A model generated the notes under the pieces. It saw only the letters and a list, made by a program, of their open reading frames with translations. It was not told the DNA's origin and made no database searches. A stretch of 64,000 nt of DNA from Limnobacter humi (lineage in GTDB: Bacteria > Pseudomonadota > Gammaproteobacteria > Burkholderiales > Burkholderiaceae_B): the NCBI RefSeq assembly GCF_024518835.1, contig NZ_JANIGO010000001.1, positions 248,001 to 312,000 on the forward strand. Direction: 5' to 3'. This document shows positions 1 through 8,034 of the stretch, piece after piece. How positions within the stretch are numbered: position 1 is the first letter of the stretch; every line of letters starts with the position of its first letter. Position numbers and translations under genes: made by a program.

Positions 1-469
1 TGGGTTTGTAATCCCGGGCAAGCTCTGCGCCCAAAACGGCATCCCACACAAAGCCGTTGCGCCGCGCCAGGTTCACCATCAGCGCAATGTGGCCGTTGGA
101 ACACGGGGCAATGAACCGTTTTGCACGCAAGGCCTGCAAACCGGGTACAACATCAGGCCACGCATCCAGCCGGTGCCACGCCAAATTCAGTTCATGACGG
201 GTGGCCTCATCGGCCGGAATATCCATGGCACCCAACACGTGGTCCAGGTTGATTCGGTGAAGCACATCCAGCTTGGAAAACGGAATCTCGCCGCTGCGCA
301 CCCGCTCCATGGCAGGCTGGTACTGCGCTCGCCAGGCATCGGCCAAAGCACCCCAATCGGCCGCAATGCCCTGCCCACCCAAGATGCGGGCTGCCTCACG
401 GGCCACACCCGAACGCCAGTCCACCAATGTGCCAAATACATCAAATACCACCGCCTTGATTTCTTCCAT
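1..469 (-). CDS. Haloacid dehalogenase type II-like hydrolase (3' end outside window)
   Basis: This is the N-terminal 156 residues of a HAD-superfamily hydrolase; the gene runs off the left edge. The start ATG (467-469) gives MEEIKAVVFDVFGTLVDW, which holds the HAD nucleophile motif (VFDVFGTL). About residue 128 comes APCSNGHIALM, the Ser/Asn motif II of L-2-haloacid dehalogenases, followed by a GAELARDYKP segment with the lysine of motif III. The family hydrolyses halogen-carbon or phosphoester bonds in the cytoplasm; the actual substrate cannot be told. It is divergent from the kinase gene at 587, leaving a 117-bp shared upstream region. The fold is sure, while 2-haloacid specificity is only family resemblance. 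Confidence 0.85.
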   Translation of the reverse strand, partial: MEEIKAVVFDVFGTLVDWRSGVAREAARILGGQGIAADWGALADAWRAQYQPAMERVRSGEIPFSKLDVLHRINLDHVLGAMDIPADEATRHELNLAWHRLDAWPDVVPGLQALRAKRFIAPCSNGHIALMVNLARRNGFVWDAVLGAELARDYKP

Positions 470-586
470 GCCCTGCACTCCTGACCACATCACCCGCCAG
501 CTTAACGAATGCGAATGCAGGATGCAGCCCCGCAATTTCCCCACTTCATGTTTAAATGCGGACGTGAACACTCCGATTGACGCTGC

Positions 587-2167
587 ATGAGCCGCACTCG
601 CACCCCCCGTCGCCTTGGGCGAGATGGATTTTTTCAGGCACCGGAATCCATTCGCTGGGGCCTGGGGGTTTGGGGGCTGGGGTTTGCGATCATGATCGCC
701 GCCGATGGGCACCTGGGATTCCGGGACTTCACAGGCATCCTGGTGGCGGCCAGTTGCCTGGCCAGCTTGCGGCTGACAACCCCCCAAACCCTGGTGTTCA
801 ACATCGTGGGGCTGCTGGCATTCAACTGGCTGTTCGTGCCGCCACGCTACGACCTGGACATTCACCACAAACAGGATGTGGCCCTGTTGCTCATGGTCTT
901 TGCATCAGGCGCGTTGATCAGCCTGTTGACCTCGCGTTTGCGCGAACTGCTGCAGGCTGAGCGCCATGTGGCCGATGAAACCGAAGACCAACTCAGACTG
1001 TCCGAGCAACTGTTGGAACAACATTCCCCGGAAAACAAGTTCAAGGTTCTTCAGCACTGGGTTTCCGAACTCGGCATCTCGCCCCTGCACGGGCTCATCA
1101 GCCCACACTGGCCGTATCGTCCGGCCTTGCACGCCCACACTGCGGTGGTTTTGAACAAACCCCACAAAACAGTGATTCGGGGCTTGATCGCCTCCTGCAA
1201 TGAAATCAGTGAACAGGGGCCACTCACCGGTCGGCATGAAAGCTCCAGCCTGCTTTATCTGCCATTGAAGTCTGGGGGACGCGCGTGGGGCTCGGTGGCC
1301 TATGCAGCACCCGTGGGCCTGACGCTGCGCCAGCAACTTCAGCAGATGGGCCAAGTGAAACGCTGGTGTGCCGTGCTGGCCAATGACCTGGAACGCTGGT
1401 ACACCCAAAGTACACTGGACCGTGTGCAACAGGAACATCGCAGTCAACAGTTGCGCAGCACCTTGCTGGCGGCCATTGCACACGACTTTCGGACCCCACT
1501 GGCCACCATGCTGACGGCCGTCGACCATTTGCGACACCGGCAACAGCCGCTGCCGGTGGCCGATGCCCAGACATTGGCCATCACCTTGAGTGATGAAATC
1601 CACCACCTCCAAAAAATGTCGGAGAACACCCTGCAACTGGCTCGGCTGGAGGCCAGCTCGCCGCCAGTGCCCATGCAATGGGAGAGCCTGCAGGAAATCT
1701 GCGGCACAGTGGCCCGGCAATTCCGCAAAGCCTACCCCACCCGAACATTGACTGTCACCTTGCCAGCAGAACCCTTGCTCATGGAATGCAATGCCGTGCT
1801 GATGGCCCAGGCCCTGGACAATCTGTTGGACAATGCGGCCAATTACAGTGCTGCAGATCAGGCGGTAGAACTTCAATTGGCCGAGGAGGGTGACCAGCGG
1901 GTGCTGCGGGTGCTGGACCGTGGTCCAGGCATTCCTGACGCCATCAAACCACGGGTGTTTGAATTGTTTGCACGCGGAGCCGACTTGGGATTGCCCGAGG
2001 ACGTGTCCCGACATCGCACCGGTTTCGGATTGGGGCTGGCCTTGTGCAAGGCAGTGGCCGATGCCCACCACAGCACGTTGAGAATATCCAACCGCGATGG
2101 CGGCGGCAGTATTTTTGTGTGGCGCTTGCCCAGTCCATCCAATGCGCCTGAGGGGCTGCCCGAATGA
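587..2167 (+). CDS. KdpD-like sensor histidine kinase lacking the KdpD/Usp N-terminal half
   Basis: Membrane sensor kinase of 526 residues, much shorter than classical KdpD (about 890). Residues 25-120 form a DUF4118-type membrane block; FNWLFVPPRYDL resembles KdpD transmembrane helices. A GAF-like region follows (about 145-280). The dimerisation/phosphoacceptor box AIAHDFRTPLATML puts the phosphorylated His near residue 298. The ATPase domain shows an N box (LDNLLDNAANYS), GPGIPD and GFGLGLALCKA. The N-terminal KdpD and Usp domains that bind ATP and c-di-AMP in full-length proteins are missing altogether. It overlaps the response regulator by 4 bp (ATGA), so the two are translationally coupled. 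The downstream neighbour is kup and not kdpFABC, suggesting a role in K+ control by another route. Confidence 0.85.
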   Translation: MSRTRTPRRLGRDGFFQAPESIRWGLGVWGLGFAIMIAADGHLGFRDFTGILVAASCLASLRLTTPQTLVFNIVGLLAFNWLFVPPRYDLDIHHKQDVALLLMVFASGALISLLTSRLRELLQAERHVADETEDQLRLSEQLLEQHSPENKFKVLQHWVSELGISPLHGLISPHWPYRPALHAHTAVVLNKPHKTVIRGLIASCNEISEQGPLTGRHESSSLLYLPLKSGGRAWGSVAYAAPVGLTLRQQLQQMGQVKRWCAVLANDLERWYTQSTLDRVQQEHRSQQLRSTLLAAIAHDFRTPLATMLTAVDHLRHRQQPLPVADAQTLAITLSDEIHHLQKMSENTLQLARLEASSPPVPMQWESLQEICGTVARQFRKAYPTRTLTVTLPAEPLLMECNAVLMAQALDNLLDNAANYSAADQAVELQLAEEGDQRVLRVLDRGPGIPDAIKPRVFELFARGADLGLPEDVSRHRTGFGLGLALCKAVADAHHSTLRISNRDGGGSIFVWRLPSPSNAPEGLPE

Positions 2168-2883
2168 ATGCACTTCGAATCCTGCTGCTCGAGGACGACT
2201 GGCAGTTACAAAATGCATTGCGCAGCACACTGGAGGCCGGTGGGCACCAGGTGAGTACCTGCAAAAGCCTGCGCGAGGCACAGGCATGCATGCTCCAACA
2301 CCTGGGCACCGCTCAGGCCATGGAACTGGTGTTGCTGGACCTGAACCTGCCTGACGGCCTGGGTGACGCCTTGCTGGATTGGATGAACCGGGAGGGCATT
2401 GAGTGCCCGGTGATTGTGACCTCCGCCACTTTTGATGATGCACGCAAGGTGCAATTGCTGGATGCCGGTGCACGCGATTACCTCGTCAAACCCTTCAGTG
2501 CCGCGGAATTGATGGCCCGCATTCGGGTGTTGTTCCGTTACAAAGTGTTGACGACCCCCAACCAGCCTGGGCCCAATTATGTGCAGGCAGGTCTGACGGT
2601 TGACCTGGGCAAACGCGAAGTGCTGCGGCACGGGGAAGCCGTTCACCTAACGCCCAAGGAATTCGCCCTGCTGGCATTGATGGTGGAACATGCCGGCGAG
2701 GTGCTGACCCATCGGCAATTGCTAAAACACGCCTGGGGTGCCGACTATGTGGACCACCTGCATTACCTGCGCCTGTTCATGGCGCAACTGCGCAGCAAAC
2801 TGGAAGACAACCCCAACGAACCCAGCTTGATTTTGACAGAGACCGGCGTGGGCTATCGCTTGAAGGCGGCAGACACCCCCTGA
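2164..2883 (+). CDS. KdpE-like OmpR-family response regulator
   Basis: DNA-binding response regulator of 239 residues. The receiver domain (1-120) has the acidic pair in LLLEDDW, the phosphoacceptor Asp59 in LLDLNLPDG and Lys109 in YLVKPF. The C-terminal winged helix (about 140-235) includes HLTPKEFALLALMVEHAGEV and ends with YLRLFMAQLRSKLED and LTETGVGYRL, which closely match KdpE. It overlaps its kinase gene by 4 bp. In known systems KdpE activates the kdpFABC K+ pump; here the next gene is kup, and a helical-turn-spaced direct repeat sits between the two genes, so kup may be its target. The assignment to the KdpE branch is strong; the regulon is inference. Confidence 0.88.
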   Translation: MNALRILLLEDDWQLQNALRSTLEAGGHQVSTCKSLREAQACMLQHLGTAQAMELVLLDLNLPDGLGDALLDWMNREGIECPVIVTSATFDDARKVQLLDAGARDYLVKPFSAAELMARIRVLFRYKVLTTPNQPGPNYVQAGLTVDLGKREVLRHGEAVHLTPKEFALLALMVEHAGEVLTHRQLLKHAWGADYVDHLHYLRLFMAQLRSKLEDNPNEPSLILTETGVGYRLKAADTP

Positions 2884-2890
2884 AGCACCC

Positions 2891-2910
2891 ATCCTTATGC
2901 AATCCTTATG
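2891..2910. promoter_or_regulatory. Tandem direct repeat upstream of kup, candidate OmpR/KdpE-type operator
   Basis: The 9-mer ATCCTTATG occurs at 2891-2899 and again at 2902-2910, 11 bp apart start to start, about one helical turn. OmpR-family regulators bind direct repeats with this spacing. The repeats lie in the 73-bp gap between the KdpE-like regulator gene and kup. An AT-rich CAATAAT at 2920-2926 could be a -10 element. The repeat is seen directly; binding is inference. Confidence 0.45.
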
Positions 2911-2956
2911 TGTGCAGTGCAATAATTCGCCTCGTTAACAGTCGGACCCCTGTTCA

Positions 2957-4882
2957 ATGAGCACCACAACCAACACAGCACCTGCAGCAGCCACGCCACC
3001 CCAAGCCGGTCACCATGCCCACAAACAAGGCTTGGCAGCCCTCACGCTGGCTGCCATCGGGATTGTGTATGGCGACATCGGCACCAGCCCCCTGTACACC
3101 GTGAAGGAAGTGTTTGCCGACCACACAGGCCTGGCGCTGATAGACCAGAACATTCTCGGCGCAGTCTCCACCATCTTCTGGGCGCTGATTTTGATCGTCA
3201 CGCTGAAATACGTCATCCTGATTCTTCGGGCCGACAATGAGGGCGAAGGCGGTAGCCTGGCCCTCACAGCGCTGGCCTCCAACGCCGTTCGCCGTCGCGT
3301 GAAATTGCGAAACAGCCTGTTGGTATTGGGTATTTTTGGTGCCACCATGTTTTATGGCGACAGCGTCATCACACCCGCCATTTCCGTGATTGGTGCCATG
3401 GAGGGCTTGACCGTGCTTAACCCCGACCTCAGCGTGGCCATTGTGCCGCTGTCGTTGGTGGTTATTCTCGGGCTGTTTTTTGTGCAGCAATGGGGCACCC
3501 AGAAAATCGGAAAATTGTTTGGTCCCATCATCGTGCTGTGGTTTGTCACACTGGGTGTGGCCGGCGCGCTGCAGGTCATTCGCACCCCGGAGGTGTTGCA
3601 GGCCTTGAACCCCCTGCTCGCCCTGGAATTCATGTTTTTGCGCGGCTTTCATGTGCTGGCAGCGGTGGGGGCCGTCGTGCTGGCACTGACCGGCGCCGAA
3701 GCCCTGTATGCCGACATGGGTCACTTTGGCAAACGCCCCATCCGTGTGGCCTGGATGGGCCTGGTGTTTCCCGCCCTGGCGTTGAATTATCTCGGCCAGG
3801 GTGCCTTGCTGATGCGCGACCCACGCGCCATTGAAAACCCCTTCTTCAAGCTGTTTCCGGAATACATGGTCATTCCCATGATCGTGCTGGCCACCATGGC
3901 CGCCATCATTGCCTCGCAAGCCGTGATCTCCGGGGCTTATTCCATGACCCGGCAAGCCATTTTGCTGGGCTACCTGCCCCGCATGGAAATTCGTTACACG
4001 TCAGCCGCTGAGCGCGGTCAGATCTACATGCCCTCGGTTAACTGGGCACTGATGATGGCGGTCATTCTCGCGATTGTGGGCTTCAAAAGTTCATCGGCGC
4101 TGGCTTCAGCCTATGGCATTGCCGTCACACTGACCATGCTCATCACCACCTTCCTCACCTTCTTTGTGGTGCGCAATGGCTGGAAAATGTCCCCGTGGAT
4201 TGCCTACGGGGCCACCGGGTTTTTCATCACGCTGGATATTTTCCTGGTGACCAGTTGCGCCATCAAATTCTTCGATGGTGGCTGGTTCCCCATTGTGATG
4301 GGTGCCACCCTGTTCATGATCATGGTGACCTGGAAACGCGGCCGCAGCCTGCTGGTCAGCAAGATCAAAGAAGACGGCATTGTGCTGGAAGAATTCATCC
4401 AGCACATTCACGAGTCGGATGTGCACATCGCCCAGCGCACGGCCATTTACCCCGTGGCCAACCCGGACACCGTGCCCCAGGCCTTCCTGCACAACATGAA
4501 ACACAACCAGGTCATCCACGAGAAAAACGTGCTGCTGACGGTGGAGTTCTGCGAACTGCCCTGGATTGCCGAGGCTGATCGCGCTGTGGTGGAACAGGTG
4601 TCCAAACTCTTCTGGCGGGTGCGCCTGCGGTTTGGCTTCATGGAGCAACCCAATGTGCCCGATGCACTCAAAAGCTGCGAAGCGTTTGGCCTGCACATTG
4701 AGCCTTTTGAAGCATCGTATTTCCTCAGTCGCGAAAGTGTGGTGGCCACGCCAGGCCAAGGCATGGCCTTGTGGCGTGAAAAGCTGTTCGCAGCCATGAG
4801 CCGCAACGCGGGCAATGTATCGGCCTTCTTCAAGCTGCCCGACGGTGCCGTGGTGGAACTGGGAACCCGCATCCAGATCTAG
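2957..4882 (+). CDS. kup: Low-affinity potassium transporter Kup
   Basis: Potassium:proton symporter of the inner membrane, 641 residues (E. coli Kup has 622). The N-terminal signature [19 protein letters not shown] lies at about residues 35-54. Roughly twelve hydrophobic segments follow up to about residue 460, for example in the stretches around [19 protein letters not shown] and [17 protein letters not shown]. The last 180 residues form the soluble C-terminal domain typical of the family. The start ATG gives an N-terminal extension rich in Thr, Ala and Pro before the conserved block. It follows the KdpD/KdpE-like pair, which suggests regulated K+ uptake. Confidence 0.96.
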   Translation: MSTTTNTAPAAATPPQAGHHAHKQGLAALTLAAIGIVYGDIGTSPLYTVKEVFADHTGLALIDQNILGAVSTIFWALILIVTLKYVILILRADNEGEGGSLALTALASNAVRRRVKLRNSLLVLGIFGATMFYGDSVITPAISVIGAMEGLTVLNPDLSVAIVPLSLVVILGLFFVQQWGTQKIGKLFGPIIVLWFVTLGVAGALQVIRTPEVLQALNPLLALEFMFLRGFHVLAAVGAVVLALTGAEALYADMGHFGKRPIRVAWMGLVFPALALNYLGQGALLMRDPRAIENPFFKLFPEYMVIPMIVLATMAAIIASQAVISGAYSMTRQAILLGYLPRMEIRYTSAAERGQIYMPSVNWALMMAVILAIVGFKSSSALASAYGIAVTLTMLITTFLTFFVVRNGWKMSPWIAYGATGFFITLDIFLVTSCAIKFFDGGWFPIVMGATLFMIMVTWKRGRSLLVSKIKEDGIVLEEFIQHIHESDVHIAQRTAIYPVANPDTVPQAFLHNMKHNQVIHEKNVLLTVEFCELPWIAEADRAVVEQVSKLFWRVRLRFGFMEQPNVPDALKSCEAFGLHIEPFEASYFLSRESVVATPGQGMALWREKLFAAMSRNAGNVSAFFKLPDGAVVELGTRIQI

Positions 4883-4968
4883 TCGATTTCCAAACCCTGT
4901 AAGGCTGCCGTTAGCGTGGCTGGGATATCATTGTTTTATAACAAGATTTACCCAACACGAGAGAGACA

Positions 4969-5721
4969 ATGAAAATCGCCCTGCTGTCGGACATCCACAG
5001 CAACCTCCACGCCCTGAAGGCCTGTATTGCCCATGCACGCGAGAGCGGTGCCCAGCAGTTTGTGGTGTTGGGTGACCTGGTGGGTTATGGTGGCGACCCT
5101 GCCGGCGTGGTCGACGCCGTGATGGCCCTGTGGGAAGAAGGCGCCTGGATCATCAAAGGCAACCACGACGACATGGCAGTCAACCCGCCGCCGGCCCTCA
5201 ATGACATGGGTTCCTCCAGCGCCACCTGGACGCACGATCAGCTCAACCTCGAACAACGGGAATTTCTGGCCACCCGCCCGATGACGGTGGTGCATGGCAA
5301 GGCCCTGTTTGTGCACGCCAGTGCCAACAAGCCCGAGCGATGGGACTATGTGGACAATGAACTGAAAGCCCAATTGTGCATGGAGGCCGCCCAACGCGAC
5401 TTCAGAACCCCCCATGTGTTTGTCGGCCACGTACACCATCAAGCGCTGTTCTACACCGGCGCTGGCCGCCACATGATGCGATTCGACCCGGTGCCGGGTG
5501 TACACATTCCTGTGCCGACCCGTCGACCGATGGTGGCCACGGTGGGTTCCACCGGCCAGCCACGGGATGGCGACGCCCGCAGCATGTATGCGCTGTATGA
5601 CGACGTGCTGCAAACCTTGTGCTTCAACCGCGTGGCCTATGACACCCAATCGGCGGCCGAAGCCATCCGGGCACAAGGTCTGCCGGAACAGATGGCGCAC
5701 CGACTGGAAATCGGCAGATGA
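4969..5721 (+). CDS. Metallophosphoesterase (calcineurin-like)
   Basis: Cytoplasmic dinuclear-metal phosphoesterase of 250 residues. The five family motifs can be read in order: DIHSN (near residue 8), GDLVGYGGDP (about 40), GNHDD (about 65), HAS in the central part and GHVHHQ (about 150). The start ATG follows a purine-rich GAGAGAGA. The stop overlaps the next start by 4 bp (ATGA), coupling it to a Ser/Thr kinase. By analogy with Stp/Stk pairs it may dephosphorylate kinase substrates, but this fold also hydrolyses nucleotides and other phosphodiesters, so the substrate is open. Confidence 0.87.
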   Translation: MKIALLSDIHSNLHALKACIAHARESGAQQFVVLGDLVGYGGDPAGVVDAVMALWEEGAWIIKGNHDDMAVNPPPALNDMGSSSATWTHDQLNLEQREFLATRPMTVVHGKALFVHASANKPERWDYVDNELKAQLCMEAAQRDFRTPHVFVGHVHHQALFYTGAGRHMMRFDPVPGVHIPVPTRRPMVATVGSTGQPRDGDARSMYALYDDVLQTLCFNRVAYDTQSAAEAIRAQGLPEQMAHRLEIGR

Positions 5722-7217
5722 CACGCCTCGTCGAGGGTCAGCAACTCGACGGCTTTGTGGTGCATGAGTGCCTGCACACCGGTGGCATGGCCTACATCTA
5801 CCGGGTTGAATATGATCTGGCCATGGGCCACAGCAGCAAAAACCCAGGCTTTGACATGATCATGAAAATTCCCCGCATGCGCGAAGGCGATGGCGGGGAA
5901 AACATCATCAGCTTCGAGATTGAACGGCAAATTTTGCCTGCTGTGTCAGGCCCGCATGTGCCCCGGTTTGTGGCAGCAGGCGACCTCGACAGCCTGCCCT
6001 ACCTGGTGATGGAATACATTCCGGGTGTCACACTGGAACACATCATGGAAGAGGCTCAAACCTTGAGCCCGGAAACCATGGCGACGATTGGCTCGGCCAT
6101 GGCCCGTGCCGCGCACAGCCTGCACAAACAGAACGTGTGCCACCTGGACCTGAAACCCGCCAATGTGCTGTTCCGACGAACCGCCCAAGGTGAGACCGAT
6201 TTCACCCAGGCTGTGCTGCTGGATTTCGGATTGTCCTGGCATGCACATTACCCCGACTTGATGGCAGAAGAACTTCGCAAAGCCGTGGGCTCACCGGCCT
6301 GGATTGCGCCTGAACAGGTGGTGGGTGTGCGCGGCGACCCGCGCAGCGACGTATTTGCCATCGGCGTGATGCTGTACCAACTGGCCACAGGTCGCTTGCC
6401 GTTTGGTGCACCCAGCACCCAGGGGGGCTTGCGCCAACGGCTATGGATGAACCCGGTACCACCTCGAGTACGCCGGGCCGAGCTACCCGAATGGTTTCAA
6501 GAAGTGGTATTGAAATGCCTGGAACCCGAGGCGATACGGCGCTTCCCATCGGCCGCGCACCTCGCGTTTGAACTGAATAACCCGGCACAGGTGCGCATCA
6601 CTGACCGTGGGCAGCGCTTGGTAAGGACATCCTTCTGGGTACATTTCAAGCGTTGGTTGCGCGCAGCCGGCATGCAATACCACCCCAGCCCGCTGCCCGA
6701 GCGGCAAATCGCCGACGTGCCCATCGTGATGGTGGCCGTGCCGAACAAAGATGTGACCGATGCCACGCTCTACTCCCTGCGAGAAGGCGTACAGCGCAGC
6801 ATGGGTTTGAGGCCAGGTGCCCGGCTGGCCGTGGTCACGGTGATTCGACAGGGTTTGCTCAGCGGTCACCTGAACCAGAGTGAATCCGAGATTCAACGAC
6901 ACCACCTGAACCTGCTGAGGCAATGGGCTCAACCCTTGACCCTGGATGCACACCACATTTCATTCCACGTGCTGGAGGCCAATGATGTGGCCGAGGCCCT
7001 GTTGAGCTACGCCGCTGGAAACCATGTGAACCTCATCATCATGGGGGCTGCCACCCATGGCTTGCAGATGCAACGGCTGATGCGCACTGTGCCCATCAAA
7101 GTGGCCATGTATGCACCATGCTCGGTGATGTTGATCAAAGCAGCCTTGCCGTTTGAGCAGCTGCTGGAAGTGAAGGAAGACGTGTATGACGGGCTGGATG
7201 TGTTCAAGACCTGGTGA
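5718..7217 (+). CDS. Serine/threonine protein kinase fused to a universal stress protein domain
   Basis: Hanks-type kinase of 499 residues with no transmembrane segment visible. Kinase motifs: the ATP-binding Lys in IMKIPR (about 50), YLVMEYIPG hinge (about 95), catalytic loop CHLDLKPANVLF (about 137-148), DFG (about 169), SPAWIAPEQ activation segment and SDVFAIGVMLYQL. Residues about 335-480 form a C-terminal Usp domain, ending in LIIMGAATHG and YAPCSVMLIK. Usp domains often bind ATP and respond to stress. The 4-bp overlap with the upstream metallophosphatase implies a kinase/phosphatase pair acting on shared targets; neighbouring kup makes K+ transport a possible target, which is inference. 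Confidence 0.9.
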   Translation: MTRLVEGQQLDGFVVHECLHTGGMAYIYRVEYDLAMGHSSKNPGFDMIMKIPRMREGDGGENIISFEIERQILPAVSGPHVPRFVAAGDLDSLPYLVMEYIPGVTLEHIMEEAQTLSPETMATIGSAMARAAHSLHKQNVCHLDLKPANVLFRRTAQGETDFTQAVLLDFGLSWHAHYPDLMAEELRKAVGSPAWIAPEQVVGVRGDPRSDVFAIGVMLYQLATGRLPFGAPSTQGGLRQRLWMNPVPPRVRRAELPEWFQEVVLKCLEPEAIRRFPSAAHLAFELNNPAQVRITDRGQRLVRTSFWVHFKRWLRAAGMQYHPSPLPERQIADVPIVMVAVPNKDVTDATLYSLREGVQRSMGLRPGARLAVVTVIRQGLLSGHLNQSESEIQRHHLNLLRQWAQPLTLDAHHISFHVLEANDVAEALLSYAAGNHVNLIIMGAATHGLQMQRLMRTVPIKVAMYAPCSVMLIKAALPFEQLLEVKEDVYDGLDVFKTW

Positions 7218-7245
7218 CCTTGTGCCGGTGGTCCGTGCTGGTTTA

Positions 7246-7479
7246 TAGCCCCCCAGCAACGCCGGTAGCCCCTGCCTTTCTTAGCCCCCGGCAACGCCGG
7301 TAGCCCGGTCCGAACGCCCCCCGAATGTAAAGGTTGCCCCGCGCATCTCGAACCGTCCCGAGAACTCGCCACTGCGTGGCTCAAACATCTCGGTCCGTGT
7401 GTTCGAATGCTGTGCGGGTCAAACCGATCGGGGGGCTGACTGTTCGGCGCCGGGCACACCGGCATTACTGGGGGGGCCT
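7246..7479. repeat. Long imperfect inverted repeat with an extra arm copy, in a 471-bp gene-free stretch
   Basis: The gap 7218-7688 has no convincing gene. It holds a left arm at 7282-7324 and a right arm at 7428-7479 that are reverse complements with small gaps; GCCCCCCGA at 7316-7324 pairs perfectly with TCGGGGGGC at 7428-7436. The arms enclose about 103 bp. A second copy of the left-arm head lies at 7246-7272: TAGCCCC followed by AGCAACGCCGGTAGCCC. The core CCGGC-AAC-GCCGG in the left arm is itself a hairpin. Related sequence occurs at 47285-47315. Short overlapping open frames here have no family resemblance. I see nothing else in 7480-7688. Confidence 0.7.
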
Positions 7480-7688
7480 GCGCGGTTCACCTCCCCTGCA
7501 GCGACATTCAGGACAATCTGCAAAACCGTGCCAAGCAGGCGCGGTGGGCACAGCCTTTCAGGCTGGCCCAGAGGGCGATTCCCGACCATCTTTTTTGGAG
7601 GGTCGACCTCAGCGATCGCGAGGCCCAGGTTTTGAACCACAGATTGGCCGTCGCCAAGGGTGAGGTGAACTGCGCAGAGTGAAACGAC

Positions 7689-7910
7689 TTACTGCTTCGG
7701 CGGCACAGCCGGTGCTGGTTCTACCGCCGGTGTTGCTGGTGTAGCCGCTGCATCAGCCGGCGCAGCAGGTGCCTCTGCGGGCTTGGCAGGCTCAGAATGT
7801 GAGCCGGTGTCGTGCTTCTCGCCGCTCATGTCCAGGTTGTCACCGCCCTTGATGATCACAAACATCGAGATGGCGGCAAATACGATAAAACCAACAATAA
7901 TTTTCCACAT
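7689..7910 (-). CDS. Small single-pass membrane protein with Ala/Pro-rich tail
   Basis: A 73-residue protein that I do not recognise. Residues 3-21 (WKIIVGFIVFAAISMFVII) are one transmembrane helix. A short charged part with His, Asp and Glu follows, and the last 35 residues are Ala, Pro and Glu rich (PAEAPAAPADAAATPATPAV). A GGGAG ribosome binding site lies 7 bases before the ATG, supporting real translation. It lies downstream of, and co-directional with, the MHS transporter, but a terminator-like hairpin with a T run separates them, so it may have its own promoter. Function unknown. Confidence 0.65.
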   Translation of the reverse strand: MWKIIVGFIVFAAISMFVIIKGGDNLDMSGEKHDTGSHSEPAKPAEAPAAPADAAATPATPAVEPAPAVPPKQ

Positions 7911-7940
7911 GGAGATGCTCCCTTTCGATTAAATACATTC

Positions 7941-7983
7941 AAAAAAACAGCCTCCAAATCCAGAACTGCAACTTGGAAGCCGC
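7941..7983 (-). terminator. Candidate intrinsic terminator downstream of the MHS transporter gene
   Basis: Read on the minus strand, an imperfect stem (AGCGGCTTCCAA with TTGGAGGCTG) is followed by seven T residues (complement of 7941-7947). It lies about 50 bp past the transporter stop codon at 8035. A second, stronger hairpin without a T run, TGCCGACGCAGCC-AGA-GGCTGCATCGGCA with one mismatch, sits between them at 7993-8021 and may stabilise the 3' end. Confidence 0.55.
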
Positions 7984-8034
7984 TTTGTTGAATGCCGACG
8001 CAGCCAGAGGCTGCATCGGCAAGCAGTTAGACCA

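Noticed and set aside
905-2473. Long open frame on the minus strand opposite the kinase and regulator genes
   Set aside because: It is a shadow of two well-supported genes; its translation has no recognisable motif.
2954-3955. Long minus-strand open frame opposite kup, His and Gly rich
   Set aside because: Composition is what the antisense of a membrane protein gives; kup is certain.
7334-7663. Open frames in the gap after the kinase-Usp gene
   Set aside because: They follow the inverted-repeat DNA, lack ribosome sites and resemble no family.
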